From a virus, in the IMG/VR virus record IMGVR_UViG_3300017613_001216, positions 1 to 27,323 of that record: a stretch of 27,323 bases of DNA; one strand, given 5' to 3'. Positions 5,606 to 12,057 of this stretch are shown in pieces. The notes beneath the pieces are model-generated. The model searched no databases, had not been told where the DNA came from, and worked only from the letters and a program-made list of their open reading frames with translations. Position 1 is the stretch's first letter. Every line of letters starts with the position of its first letter. The translations under genes were made by a program, and so were the position numbers.

Positions 5606-5809
5606 TTAATAACTTCTTGCGCATAAAGACGCTTGGAATTTTGCACCTACTTTGTCGCGTATTACTTCTTCAGTTTCCTTGCTGAGGTCAAATTCCTTGC
5701 GCATACCGTACTCTTCTTTTTTCCCTCTATTGAATCCGTTGGTGGGTCTGTAAAAACCGACCACACGAGTCCAGATTTCCATCTTACCATCACACTGTAC
5801 TTTTCCCAT
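5606..5809 (-). CDS. Stand-alone NrdD C-terminal-like protein
   Basis: 67 aa. TRVVGFYRPTNGFNRGKKEE resembles the C-terminal segment of class III anaerobic ribonucleotide reductase (NrdD; consensus like RVTGYLxPVxxWNxGK.xE). Full NrdD exceeds 500 aa, so this is a free-standing C-terminal-like module, which phages are known to carry. The four-Cys zinc site of NrdD is reduced to one Cys here. AAGGAGG lies six bases before ATG 5809, so it is a designed start and not the tail of a broken gene. It might act as an activatable plug for host enzyme; that is inference. Confidence 0.6.
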   Translation of the reverse strand: MGKVQCDGKMEIWTRVVGFYRPTNGFNRGKKEEYGMRKEFDLSKETEEVIRDKVGAKFQASLCARSY

Positions 5810-5822
5810 TTTAAACCTCCTT

Positions 5823-5882
5823 TTAGCCCCTTGCCTCACTAAATTGGTCACAACACACAACAGCTGAGCGGGGCCTTTTCAT
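5823..5882 (-). CDS. Possible 19-aa coupled peptide
   Basis: ATG 5882 overlaps the stop of the upstream gene (ATGA), and the 19-codon frame (MKRPRSAVVCCDQFSEARG) ends just before the ribosome site of the NrdD-like gene. It fills the gap between the two genes, but there is no separate ribosome site. It could equally be non-coding spacer. Confidence 0.25.
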   Translation of the reverse strand: MKRPRSAVVCCDQFSEARG

Positions 5883-6109
5883 TGTTCTATCTTTAATAAT
5901 AAGTTTTTCAGCTTGCAATTCTCTTTATGTCCATCGCCATGAAACTCAAAGCAGCAAGGACAATAAGGCTCCGCTTTTACAAAAGCTGTCACCCATTGCA
6001 ATTCTTTCAGCATCTCCAGCATCTCAGGCAATGCATCGAAAAGCGCTTTAATTCTTGGATCTTCAAACTCCTTTATGGAAACTTTTATCTCAGCTGGTAA
6101 TTTTGCCAT
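5879..6109 (-). CDS. 76-aa protein with Zn-knuckle-like tail
   Basis: The centre has ALPEMLEMLKELQW, a motif shared with the next gene upstream (AAPEMLEMLK), and the C-terminal part CPCCFEFHGDGHKENCKLKN looks like a CxxC...H...C metal site seen in small phage proteins. AGGAGAG precedes ATG 6109. Function unknown; the shared motif suggests that the two neighbours are partners or diverged relatives. Confidence 0.62.
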   Translation of the reverse strand: MAKLPAEIKVSIKEFEDPRIKALFDALPEMLEMLKELQWVTAFVKAEPYCPCCFEFHGDGHKENCKLKNLLLKIEQ

Positions 6110-6110
6110 C

Positions 6111-6392
6111 CTACTCTCCTATCTTTGATAATAATTTATCCAATGCACTAAAGATGTTGGCTACAGCCTGCGCCTCTCCTGCATGTTCCTCTCCTGTATC
6201 GCTAGGGTATTGCAGAAGCTCTTCAGCTCGCTTGAATATTTTCAACATCTCCAGCATCTCCGGTGCAGCTGCCATTAAAGCAGCGTCATCTCTTTTGATC
6301 TCAGACGCTATTATCACTCCGTTGTAATCAGCGACGCCGCATTTGTATACGGAGCTAGTTTTTATTGCGTGCCAAGGTCCCTTACTTCTCAT
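6111..6392 (-). CDS. Small phage protein of the AAPEMLE family
   Basis: 93 aa. GPWHA near the N-terminus, GVIIAS, then DAALMAAAPEMLEMLKIFKR match a widespread class of phage proteins in early regions with a GPW...AAPEMLEALK pattern, none with a proven function that I know. AGGAGGTGCAGG precedes the ATG. A single base separates it from the next gene. Confidence 0.7.
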   Translation of the reverse strand: MRSKGPWHAIKTSSVYKCGVADYNGVIIASEIKRDDAALMAAAPEMLEMLKIFKRAEELLQYPSDTGEEHAGEAQAVANIFSALDKLLSKIGE

Positions 6393-6402
6393 CCTGCACC
6401 TC

Positions 6403-6615
6403 CTAAATTGATACTGCGTTAAGTTTTTCTAGCAATCTTCTGTGTCTTCTGTGGAGCTCTTCCTCTGTATCAAATTGGATAGCCTCAAAGGTTCCGTCCA
6501 TATACTCAACAAGGATGGAATAATAACACATGCCATCGTCTACAGTTTTCATGCTTTCTTGAATAGAGCGCACATCGTCACTGTTATAAGATTTGTGGTT
6601 AATTGTAAAGATCAT
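6403..6615 (-). CDS. 70-aa hypothetical protein, first gene after the 6731 promoter
   Basis: MIFTINHKSYNSDDVRSIQE at the start, then a beta strand pattern (CYYSILVEYMDGTFEAIQF) and a basic amphipathic helix (ELHRRHRRLLEKLNA). GAGAGGAGG precedes the ATG. It is the first gene downstream of the promoter and leader element at 6656-6731. Not recognised. Confidence 0.62.
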   Translation of the reverse strand: MIFTINHKSYNSDDVRSIQESMKTVDDGMCYYSILVEYMDGTFEAIQFDTEEELHRRHRRLLEKLNAVSI

Positions 6616-6655
6616 GAAGCTGCCTCCTCTCTGGTAGTTTCTAATAAATTGGGTT

Positions 6656-6702
6656 TTATCAATAACTGCCAGTCTTGCAAGAAAAGACAGCCAAGATATA
6701 CA
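6656..6702 (-). ncRNA. Conserved leader stem-loop element, copy 2
   Basis: Directly after the -10 box, the minus strand reads TGTATATCTTGGCTG, a palindrome TCTTGCAAGA, a CAG that can pair with the CTG, then TTATTGATAA. It shares the start TGTATATC and the end TGATAA with copies at 10019-10065 and 15799-15844, while the central 10-nt palindrome differs in all three. This supports a conserved RNA or DNA structure. It lies in the untranslated leader ahead of the 70-aa gene. Confidence 0.6.
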
Positions 6703-6731
6703 ACTTTAACATATCTAAAATCACTTGTCAA
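6703..6731 (-). promoter_or_regulatory. Sigma70-type promoter
   Basis: TTGACA (6731-6726), 17-bp spacer, TAAAGT (6708-6703) on the minus strand. It drives the block from the 70-aa gene toward the second methyltransferase and DUF5675. It lies nine bases after the stop of the methyltransferase gene at 6740. Confidence 0.72.
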
Positions 6732-6739
6732 CACCTAAA

Positions 6740-7369
6740 TCAAAATAAAGTTAGTTGCTGCTGATGTTTCTCAAGTCTCGCCTTACCTGCATTAAAATAA
6801 TCCTCGTCTAATTCGCACAGGTCTAAATCAAAGCCCATGTTATGGCAGGCTATTGCAATTGACATACTGCCGCCGTGAGTGTCGAGGATCTTGTCACCGT
6901 GATGGATAGAGCTTTTCGGTTCTGCATAATTCTTTAATAACCATTCATACAGGGCGACTGGTTTTTCGGTTGGGTGAAAGACTTTTTTTCCCACGCGATT
7001 CACACATACCTTTAAGTTTCTATTAAACGATGTAAACGCAAGCTCACCTTGAGCAAAAGACATACCAAAGGGAATTTGCTTGTCCCAAAAAATCCACCCT
7101 CGTGAGTGCCATAAGTGTTTGACAAAATAATTCCCTCCCCATATAATTTGATTTTCAGAGATTCTGAATAACTCCTTAAAATATCCATCGTCCGGCACTA
7201 CGTCAAATTTTTCGAGTCCCTTCTGCACTTTTACGCGTTTTTTTGTTTCTCCCCCTGAGATTACTTTATCTTTTATTCCATAAGGCGGATCAACAATGGC
7301 AAGCTCATAATAATTATCGGGCACATCCTTCATAAATTTCATGCAATCACAATTATGTAAATTAATCAT
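6740..7369 (-). CDS. DNA adenine/cytosine methyltransferase
   Basis: 209 aa. VDPPYG at about residues 26-31 is catalytic motif IV; HPTEKP and ILDTHGGSMSIAIAC near the C-terminus form the SAM-binding part, with the THGGS variant common in phage enzymes in place of FxGxGT. It ends QQQLTLF, a possible beta-clamp motif shared with the other methyltransferase. GGAGGTG precedes the ATG and the gene overlaps the Lar-like gene by eight bases. It probably modifies phage DNA against host restriction. The target base cannot be told from sequence. Confidence 0.85.
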   Translation of the reverse strand: MINLHNCDCMKFMKDVPDNYYELAIVDPPYGIKDKVISGGETKKRVKVQKGLEKFDVVPDDGYFKELFRISENQIIWGGNYFVKHLWHSRGWIFWDKQIPFGMSFAQGELAFTSFNRNLKVCVNRVGKKVFHPTEKPVALYEWLLKNYAEPKSSIHHGDKILDTHGGSMSIAIACHNMGFDLDLCELDEDYFNAGKARLEKHQQQLTLF

Positions 7370-7601
7370 CGCACACCTCCAACAAGCTTACTTGATCCTC
7401 ACTCACTTTCTCTTCTTCTACCGGTTCCCCACGCCATCTAGCTATAGCACCTTCTTTTGTGCTCATTAAACTACCACGTGCAAAACAGTCGTTACACCTG
7501 CAATACCACTTATCAATCTCTATCTTGCCCTCTCTTCCTCGTTTTGTGCTACTCATAACCTTAACGCTGATACTTCCGCAAAATGGGCACCCGCCTTTCA
7601 T
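7362..7601 (-). CDS. Lar-like restriction alleviation protein
   Basis: 79 aa. GCPFCGS near the N-terminus, WYCRCNDCFARGSL and EGAIARWRGEP match the Lar_restr_allev zinc-ribbon family. Rac prophage Lar reduces restriction by type I systems; many phage homologues are known only by similarity. The gene is sandwiched by ATGA-type overlaps between YopX-like and methyltransferase genes, and a methyltransferase neighbour fits an anti-restriction role. Confidence 0.78.
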   Translation of the reverse strand: MKGGCPFCGSISVKVMSSTKRGREGKIEIDKWYCRCNDCFARGSLMSTKEGAIARWRGEPVEEEKVSEDQVSLLEVCDD

Positions 7602-7951
7602 TTCCTGACCTCCAATAGTTCTGGGTTTTCGTGTATGTTGCCGATTTTTTTATAGAGATGAGTAAGAGATGACATAAAAAATGTGCCAGTTTTATACTTC
7701 ATTACAAAACCAGATCCTTGATAAATAACCATAAATATAGTTTCACCTTTTAGGTCAGAAAATTGATCTCCTACATTCTCTAAGATATCCCCTTCATAAA
7801 TTTCCACGCCATTTTTATCTTTCAGGCCGGTGAATTGTTCAACTACATCTTCAAAATCCATGACAGCAATATAATCAATCATATTGCTGAAATCAAATGT
7901 TAAGTATCTGCTTTGATCTGCCAGCCATGCTCTAAACTTAAATCTATTCAT
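7598..7951 (-). CDS. YopX family protein
   Basis: 117 aa. RFKFRAWLAD at the N-terminus, VVEQFTGLKDKNGVEIYEGD in the centre and IGNIHENPELLE at the end are the hallmarks of the YopX family (first seen in Bacillus phage SPbeta), common in phage early regions and of unknown function. I chose the second of two adjacent ATGs (7951), six bases after GGAGG. An AT-rich 36-bp gap precedes it. Confidence 0.85.
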   Translation of the reverse strand: MNRFKFRAWLADQSRYLTFDFSNMIDYIAVMDFEDVVEQFTGLKDKNGVEIYEGDILENVGDQFSDLKGETIFMVIYQGSGFVMKYKTGTFFMSSLTHLYKKIGNIHENPELLEVRK

Positions 7952-7990
7952 CATTCACCTCCCAGTATACTATATAATATTAATTTATCG

Positions 7991-8353
7991 CTATTCGCCC
8001 GGTTCTATGTATTTATCAAATGCTCCCGTACGCTTGATTTTAGCATAGCAGGGCTTACAAAAACCCCGCGCGTGTTTTCTCTTCTCCAGGACTGTATTAC
8101 ACCTTTTGCAATTACCGTAATCCTTCTCATCACGATCGCTGTTCCCATGCCAACTCTTGCTGCTCAATCTTTCCCGGAAACTTGGACTCTGACAATCCTC
8201 AATAAGCAGCGCTTCTTCCTGTAATTTTCCTGCGAATTCCTGAAGCTCCTGAAGCCGTTGCAGACTCCTCTTTAGATCCTCAACCAGTTTCGCTACGTCG
8301 AGAGGATTGTGACCCAAGACTTTCGTTGTTTTGCTCTCTGCGTGCTCTTTCAT
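7991..8353 (-). CDS. Zinc-finger protein with coiled-coil start
   Basis: 120 aa. A helical, Leu/Gln-rich region (LVEDLKRSLQRLQELQEFAG) is followed by a treble-clef-like finger NCKRCNTVLEKRKHARGFC then KPCYAKIKRTG. The basic residues around the second Cys pair suggest nucleic-acid binding. AGGAGAG precedes the ATG and its start overlaps the previous stop. Not assigned to a named family. Confidence 0.65.
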   Translation of the reverse strand: MKEHAESKTTKVLGHNPLDVAKLVEDLKRSLQRLQELQEFAGKLQEEALLIEDCQSPSFRERLSSKSWHGNSDRDEKDYGNCKRCNTVLEKRKHARGFCKPCYAKIKRTGAFDKYIEPGE

Positions 8354-8571
8354 TTCACTCTCCTAATAAAGCCTTGTTTGACCAGTTTATCAATCTCTTG
8401 TTCTCTAACTGTATGTATATCGAATTTTAAAACTCTTTCCTGTGCATCTGTGAATTTGTAAAGCTTCTCTAAAGTATCGAATAGATCAGGCTCAAGGATG
8501 TAGTCCTTAAGCCCTGTTTCAAATACTATTTCCGTCAATGCATCCGCACCGCTTTTTGTTATGTCTTTCAT
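8350..8571 (-). CDS. 73-aa hypothetical protein
   Basis: MKDITKSGADALTEIVFETG at the start and a helical C-terminus (EIDKLVKQGFIRRVK). I chose ATG 8571, six bases after GGAG; a longer form from 8583 overlaps that site. Start and protease stop overlap as ATGA. Not recognised. Confidence 0.58.
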   Translation of the reverse strand: MKDITKSGADALTEIVFETGLKDYILEPDLFDTLEKLYKFTDAQERVLKFDIHTVREQEIDKLVKQGFIRRVK

Positions 8572-9233
8572 TTGCTTCTCCATGCCTTAATTATTGCTTT
8601 TATATGTCCTGCTGCCACTGAAAAGTTAATACCTGGCGAAGTCATCATAGTAGTCATACCTACAACTTTGCCGGCTCTGTTCATCAGCACACCGCCTGAG
8701 CTACCGTGATGTATTTGCGCATCACTTTGCAGATACAAAACACCTTTAAACAAACGTTTAGCGGTTATATACCCGTGTGATATTGTCCAGCTGAAACCGC
8801 GAGGAGCCCCTATTGTCGAAATTCTATCACCAATGTTGATATTCTCTTCAAACTCCAAAACTTCCAAATCGCTCATGGTATCATCATGATATTTTAAAAT
8901 CGCTATATCTGCAACCGGATCAACCATAACCACAGTACAGTAAGATTCTCCGCCTTTTCGGTTTATTGCCATCGTTAAAACTGACTGGGCTATAACATGT
9001 GCATTTGTCATAATATACCCCTGTGCGAACTTAAACCCGCTGCCTTGAATAGGTATCTCTTGCAATACGCATTGACCAGGCTTAACGCATTTTCTTCTTA
9101 ATCTCATCGCTCTAATTACCACAACCGAGTCCGCCTTCTTTATTACTTCGTATCTCTTCTGGTCCGCTTTCTGCACACTTGCACAGCTCATCAACACGTA
9201 CATTGCCAGGATCGTAATTAAAATTTTCTTCAT
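8568..9233 (-). CDS. Lipoprotein trypsin-like (DegP/HtrA-type) serine protease
   Basis: 221 aa. A signal peptide (MKKILITILAMYVLMSC) ends in a lipobox LMSC with Cys17, so the protein is probably lipid-anchored in the cell envelope. The protease domain has the full triad: His79 in MTNAHV, Asp109 in PVADIAIL and Ser179 in HHGSSGG. This is the S1C (HtrA) pattern without a PDZ domain. AAGGAG lies before ATG 9233. It is encoded among replication and anti-restriction genes, not in the lysis cassette. It might cleave host or competing-phage envelope proteins, or be a host-derived cargo gene. The protease call is firm; the biological role is open. Confidence 0.88.
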   Translation of the reverse strand: MKKILITILAMYVLMSCASVQKADQKRYEVIKKADSVVVIRAMRLRRKCVKPGQCVLQEIPIQGSGFKFAQGYIMTNAHVIAQSVLTMAINRKGGESYCTVVMVDPVADIAILKYHDDTMSDLEVLEFEENINIGDRISTIGAPRGFSWTISHGYITAKRLFKGVLYLQSDAQIHHGSSGGVLMNRAGKVVGMTTMMTSPGINFSVAAGHIKAIIKAWRSK

Positions 9234-9303
9234 ATCCATCTCCTTTGAAATTGTCAATCAATTGCCCCTTGATTAACTTGCTACCCCTCGAAAAATTTTT
9301 CAT
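9112..9303 (-). CDS. Possible 63-aa gene overlapping the protease start
   Basis: ATG 9303 follows GGAGGG by four bases in the 109-base gap after the HNH gene. The first 24 codons (MKNFSRGSKLIKGQLIDNFK) are free, and the rest runs in another frame over the protease signal region. It could be a leader peptide or a decayed gene. The good ribosome site is the only support. Confidence 0.28.
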   Translation of the reverse strand: MKNFSRGSKLIKGQLIDNFKGDGYEENFNYDPGNVRVDELCKCAESGPEEIRSNKEGGLGCGN

Positions 9304-9342
9304 TACGCCCTCCTGTAAACGTGTTAAGATTATTAAAATTGC

Positions 9343-9981
9343 CTATACTCTCCTAAATTCTCCAAAATATTCCATCTCTGCTGCTCTCCTTGCTTTAATG
9401 GCATCGGCTTTGACACTAAACCTTCCAATAATAATTAACTCGGAGTTAACTTTTATAGATACCCGCCATAGGCCTGTATTTTTCTCTAAATATACCCCAG
9501 TGACCCCACTCGTGTTGTTAGAGTGTAAGCATCTATTCATGCCGTTTTGACTGCGGGTGGCTGTTCTCAAATTACATTTTCTATTATCCAGCTTATCACC
9601 GTTTATATGATCTGTGAATAAGCCCTCGGGAGTACTGTTGATCAACCTGTGCAACTTAAGCTTGTTCTGACTGTTCGTCTGTATATACCCTCGTGCGGAC
9701 ATATGCCACTTGAATACGGAAACCTTTCCTATGTCTTCAAGATCAATTTTAACTCGCGCTTTTTCATTTTGTTTTCTATCGTAAATAACAATCTCGGCAT
9801 GATTTTCATGTAAGATTATCTCATTAGGGTCATTTCGGCTTCTTTCATGGATTTCGCCTTGATAATTCATTTGCTTATAGTGTCTACGGCACAGTGTTTT
9901 CCCAAATTTTTCCCTGTTGTACACCTCTGTTTCATCACTTGTCTTTCCGCATACTGAACATGTTCTGATTTCCTTACTCAT
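9343..9981 (-). CDS. HNH homing-type endonuclease with AP2 domain
   Basis: 212 aa. An N-terminal finger (CSVCGKT ... LCRRHYKQ) is followed by an HNH region (LKLHRLINSTPEGLFTDHIN then GDKLDNRKCNLR) and a C-terminal AP2 DNA-binding domain (SGVTGVYLEKNTGLWRVSI). This is the standard build of free-standing phage HNH endonucleases, which cut DNA and spread. ATG 9981 lies eight bases after AGGAGAGGG; an in-frame upstream start at 10002 is less likely. It is the first gene after the 10094 promoter and leader element, so it may have arrived there as a mobile gene. Confidence 0.88.
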   Translation of the reverse strand: MSKEIRTCSVCGKTSDETEVYNREKFGKTLCRRHYKQMNYQGEIHERSRNDPNEIILHENHAEIVIYDRKQNEKARVKIDLEDIGKVSVFKWHMSARGYIQTNSQNKLKLHRLINSTPEGLFTDHINGDKLDNRKCNLRTATRSQNGMNRCLHSNNTSGVTGVYLEKNTGLWRVSIKVNSELIIIGRFSVKADAIKARRAAEMEYFGEFRRV

Positions 9982-10018
9982 GATAGTTGCCCTCTCCTGC
10001 AATAAATAATAATTTTTC

Positions 10019-10065
10019 TTATCATTAAGTTGCAGCTCGATCGAGAGAGCAACCAGTGATATACA
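10019..10065 (-). ncRNA. Conserved leader stem-loop element, copy 3
   Basis: After the -10 box the minus strand reads TGTATATCACTGG, then GTTGC paired with GCAAC around a perfect palindrome CTCGATCGAG, then TTAATGATAA. The outer pairs are GTTG/CAAC here and CTG/CAG in the other two copies. Both stems therefore keep pairing while the bases differ, as expected for a structure under selection. Confidence 0.6.
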
Positions 10066-10094
10066 ATTCTAGCACATGCCGTTATCAAAGTCAA
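10066..10094 (-). promoter_or_regulatory. Sigma70-type promoter
   Basis: TTGACT (10094-10089), 17-bp spacer, TAGAAT (10071-10066) on the minus strand. It drives HNH, protease, YopX and methyltransferase genes. It lies 30 bases after the stop of a 55-aa zinc-finger gene with no terminator visible between. Confidence 0.72.
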
Positions 10095-10124
10095 CATGAA
10101 AATAAAAACACACATAAATCGCCT

Positions 10125-10292
10125 TCACGAGTCAATCTCTTTCCGGTCAAGGTGTCTGTATAGGTCCATAAGACTTTGTTCGTCTAGCCTTAATTTTGTA
10201 AGCCTGACATACAAATAAGATCTAAGACATTGCCCACATAGATCATAATAGTGAACATAGTCATTGCATATGCTGCAAAATCCTTCTTTCAT
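10125..10292 (-). CDS. 55-aa zinc-finger protein
   Basis: MKEGFCSICNDYVHYYDLCG then QCLRSYLYVRLTKLRLDE: two CxxC pairs spaced as in a zinc ribbon, followed by a basic helix. Start overlaps the stop of the gene before (GGATGA). It is the last gene of the replication operon. Specific function unknown. Confidence 0.65.
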   Translation of the reverse strand: MKEGFCSICNDYVHYYDLCGQCLRSYLYVRLTKLRLDEQSLMDLYRHLDRKEIDS

Positions 10293-10414
10293 CCTTCTTC
10301 CTCCAATTTCATCAGTTTATATTCCTGCAGCCTCAAATCGTTTAATTCGTTTTCCAACTCAATCATCTTTGTTCTTGTAACTTGTAGTTTATATCTTACC
10401 ACATCTAAAACCAT
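10289..10414 (-). CDS. 41-aa coiled-coil peptide
   Basis: MVLDVVRYKLQVTRTKMIEL then ENELNDLRLQEYKLMKLEEE: a continuous heptad pattern of Leu/Val/Met predicts a coiled coil over the whole protein. AGGGGGTG precedes the ATG. It sits directly after the DnaC-like gene and may contact it. Unrecognised. Confidence 0.58.
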   Translation of the reverse strand: MVLDVVRYKLQVTRTKMIELENELNDLRLQEYKLMKLEEEG

Positions 10415-10424
10415 TTTGCACCCC

Positions 10425-11342
10425 CTATTTTATAACTTTTAATTTTGTCTTGTTAATCTCGGTTCTATAATTAGCCACATTTGAAAATTTCATAACATGA
10501 CAGCACTCAATCAGCCTTCCTATTGTGGCAGTGTCAAACTTTGTGTTAAGATCTGCGCCGGAATAATTAGTTGTGATAATTGTCGGCTTCTTTTTCTCAT
10601 AGCGTTCATTTATTACTAGGTAGCTCAATTGCTGAATCCAAGGAGTGCTTTTTTCCTTTCCGAAATCATCCAGCACGAGAAGATCGATGTTAGAAAGATG
10701 ATCGACAATCTCATTCTCACTATCAAAATTTTTCCTGATCTCCATAGCTATCTTGATGAAAGATCCAACACGAACATGAACAAGTTTTTCTTTGATAAGC
10801 TTGTGAGCTATGGAAATTGATAGATGACTCTTACCTGTCCCGTTTTGGCCCTGAAGGATTAAACCAATACCCTCAGCTTTGTTTTCCTCCCAGTTGTCAC
10901 AATAGTTATTAGCAAAATCAACATACTTTTGTGTCGTTGCATTAACTTTGAAGTTTTCAAAAGTATAGTCAAGGAGTCTGCCTTTTATGCCGCTGCGAGA
11001 ATAGATCATTTCTATTCTTTGATTTCGCTTTGATTTCTCTATCTGTTTTATCTTGTAGAAAAACAAGTTCCTGTAAACAGCATTGGAAAGGCAGTTCTTA
11101 GAACATGACGAAGGCTCCTTGTCGCTATTATACTCTGAATCCGCACCACAGTAATTGCAGACAGTTTTAGTCACAGTGCCTTCAAACTTCTTGCCCATGA
11201 TATCATAATCATATTTTTCTCCTGTATCAATACAATCTGTAGCCTGCATACTGTTATTAAATTTAGGCTTAAAATCCTGATACCACTCCTCTGTAAGTCT
11301 ACTGTCGCTAAAAAGTCTCGTTTCATGTATATTCATCTTCAT
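10425..11342 (-). CDS. DnaC-like helicase loader (AAA+ ATPase)
   Basis: 305 aa. An N-terminal four-Cys finger (CNYCG ... SSCSKNC, about residues 62-84) is followed by an AAA+ core: Walker A GQNGTGKS near 165-172, Walker B LLVLDDFG near 221-228, sensor region TIITTNYSG and an Arg-finger stretch TIGRLIE. This is the DnaC/IstB-type loader that delivers the replicative helicase to the origin, like lambda P in role. GGAGG lies six bases before ATG 11342 and the start overlaps the initiator stop (ATGA). No helicase gene is in the window, so it probably loads host DnaB. Confidence 0.86.
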   Translation of the reverse strand: MKMNIHETRLFSDSRLTEEWYQDFKPKFNNSMQATDCIDTGEKYDYDIMGKKFEGTVTKTVCNYCGADSEYNSDKEPSSCSKNCLSNAVYRNLFFYKIKQIEKSKRNQRIEMIYSRSGIKGRLLDYTFENFKVNATTQKYVDFANNYCDNWEENKAEGIGLILQGQNGTGKSHLSISIAHKLIKEKLVHVRVGSFIKIAMEIRKNFDSENEIVDHLSNIDLLVLDDFGKEKSTPWIQQLSYLVINERYEKKKPTIITTNYSGADLNTKFDTATIGRLIECCHVMKFSNVANYRTEINKTKLKVIK

Positions 11343-12055
11343 AGCACTCCTCCATAGTTGTTGTGTTCATCAATTGTAATTTGCTGTGCTTTCTCCTCTG
11401 TTTTTTCATAATCGTTATCTAGCCACTTTTTCAGCCTCTTTTTAAAATCAAACGTTTTCTGCATTTCCCACTTTAATTTCTTACCGGTCGGTTTACTCTC
11501 TGTCCAGTAGGAAATAAAATCAGTAAGGCTTTTCGGATTTTTACACATGCTTGCGTACTTCTGCATCTCATTAAAAAAAATAATCTCTCTTTCCTCTTTT
11601 GATATATTCCCTTGTTTTTCATTGTTTAATTGTTTATCATTATTTGTTAGTCCGCTTTTGTTCTGCTTCTGTTCCGCTTTTGATCCGCTTTTGTTCTGCT
11701 TCTGTTCCGCTTTTTGCTCCTTGCTTTGGTATTTCTCATAATTTAACACCTTGATTTTAGTGGTGACTTTCCCGACTTTTACAACTTTTATCTGTTCCAT
11801 TTTTTCTAGGTTTTCCAAAAACTTTTTTACCTTAGTATCAGACCAACCCCAGCGATGTTCTAAAGCTGAAATAGACCACCCGCATTCGCCGCGAGCAACA
11901 TCAATTATTACACCTCTTTTATCAATGAACGAGTCAGAGTGATTGGTTAGAAGAATAATGTCAATCCATGCCTCATTTTTAGTAAATGGTTTTTTCATAT
12001 ACCAAGGATTATCCATTATAGATCTATGTAATAAAACAAACCCGTCTTTACTCAT
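11339..12055 (-). CDS. Phage replication initiator (winged-helix)
   Basis: 238 aa. The N-terminal part (DGFVLLHRSIMDNPWYMKKP, then WSISALEHRWGWSDTKVKKF) is the HTH region common in phage replisome organiser proteins of the lambda O/DnaD-like class. A linker rich in Lys, Gln and Asn with two copies of KAEQKQNKSG follows, then a C-terminal helical domain (LTDFISYWTESKPTGKKLKW) like those that contact helicase loaders. ATG 12055 is used; a TTG six bases upstream is less likely. It is directly followed by the DnaC-like gene, so the pair resembles lambda O and P. The linker DNA is the probable origin. Confidence 0.75.
   Translation of the reverse strand: MSKDGFVLLHRSIMDNPWYMKKPFTKNEAWIDIILLTNHSDSFIDKRGVIIDVARGECGWSISALEHRWGWSDTKVKKFLENLEKMEQIKVVKVGKVTTKIKVLNYEKYQSKEQKAEQKQNKSGSKAEQKQNKSGLTNNDKQLNNEKQGNISKEEREIIFFNEMQKYASMCKNPKSLTDFISYWTESKPTGKKLKWEMQKTFDFKKRLKKWLDNDYEKTEEKAQQITIDEHNNYGGVL
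11651..11716. repeat. Six 11-bp iteron-like repeats, candidate replication origin
   Basis: Plus-strand units are TCCGCTTTTGT, TCTGCTTCTGT, TCCGCTTTTGA, TCCGCTTTTGT, TCTGCTTCTGT and TCCGCTTTTTG. They form two 33-bp copies that match at 31 of 33 positions. They lie inside the initiator gene, and an AT-rich stretch (about 11570-11650) lies on one side, as in lambda-type origins with iterons plus an unwinding element. They also encode the repeated KAEQKQNKSG linker. Confidence 0.55.
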
Positions 12056-12057
12056 GC

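Noticed and set aside
9978-10115. A 45-codon minus frame starting MCVFIFMLTLITACARIVYH and ending on the HNH start
   Set aside because: It runs straight through the 10094 promoter and the conserved leader element, which explain the same DNA better; its ribosome site is weak.
11651-11716. Repeats considered as only a coding low-complexity tract
   Set aside because: Not fully rejected, but the 11-bp unit is shorter than the 33-bp coding repeat and the place in an initiator gene favours an origin.
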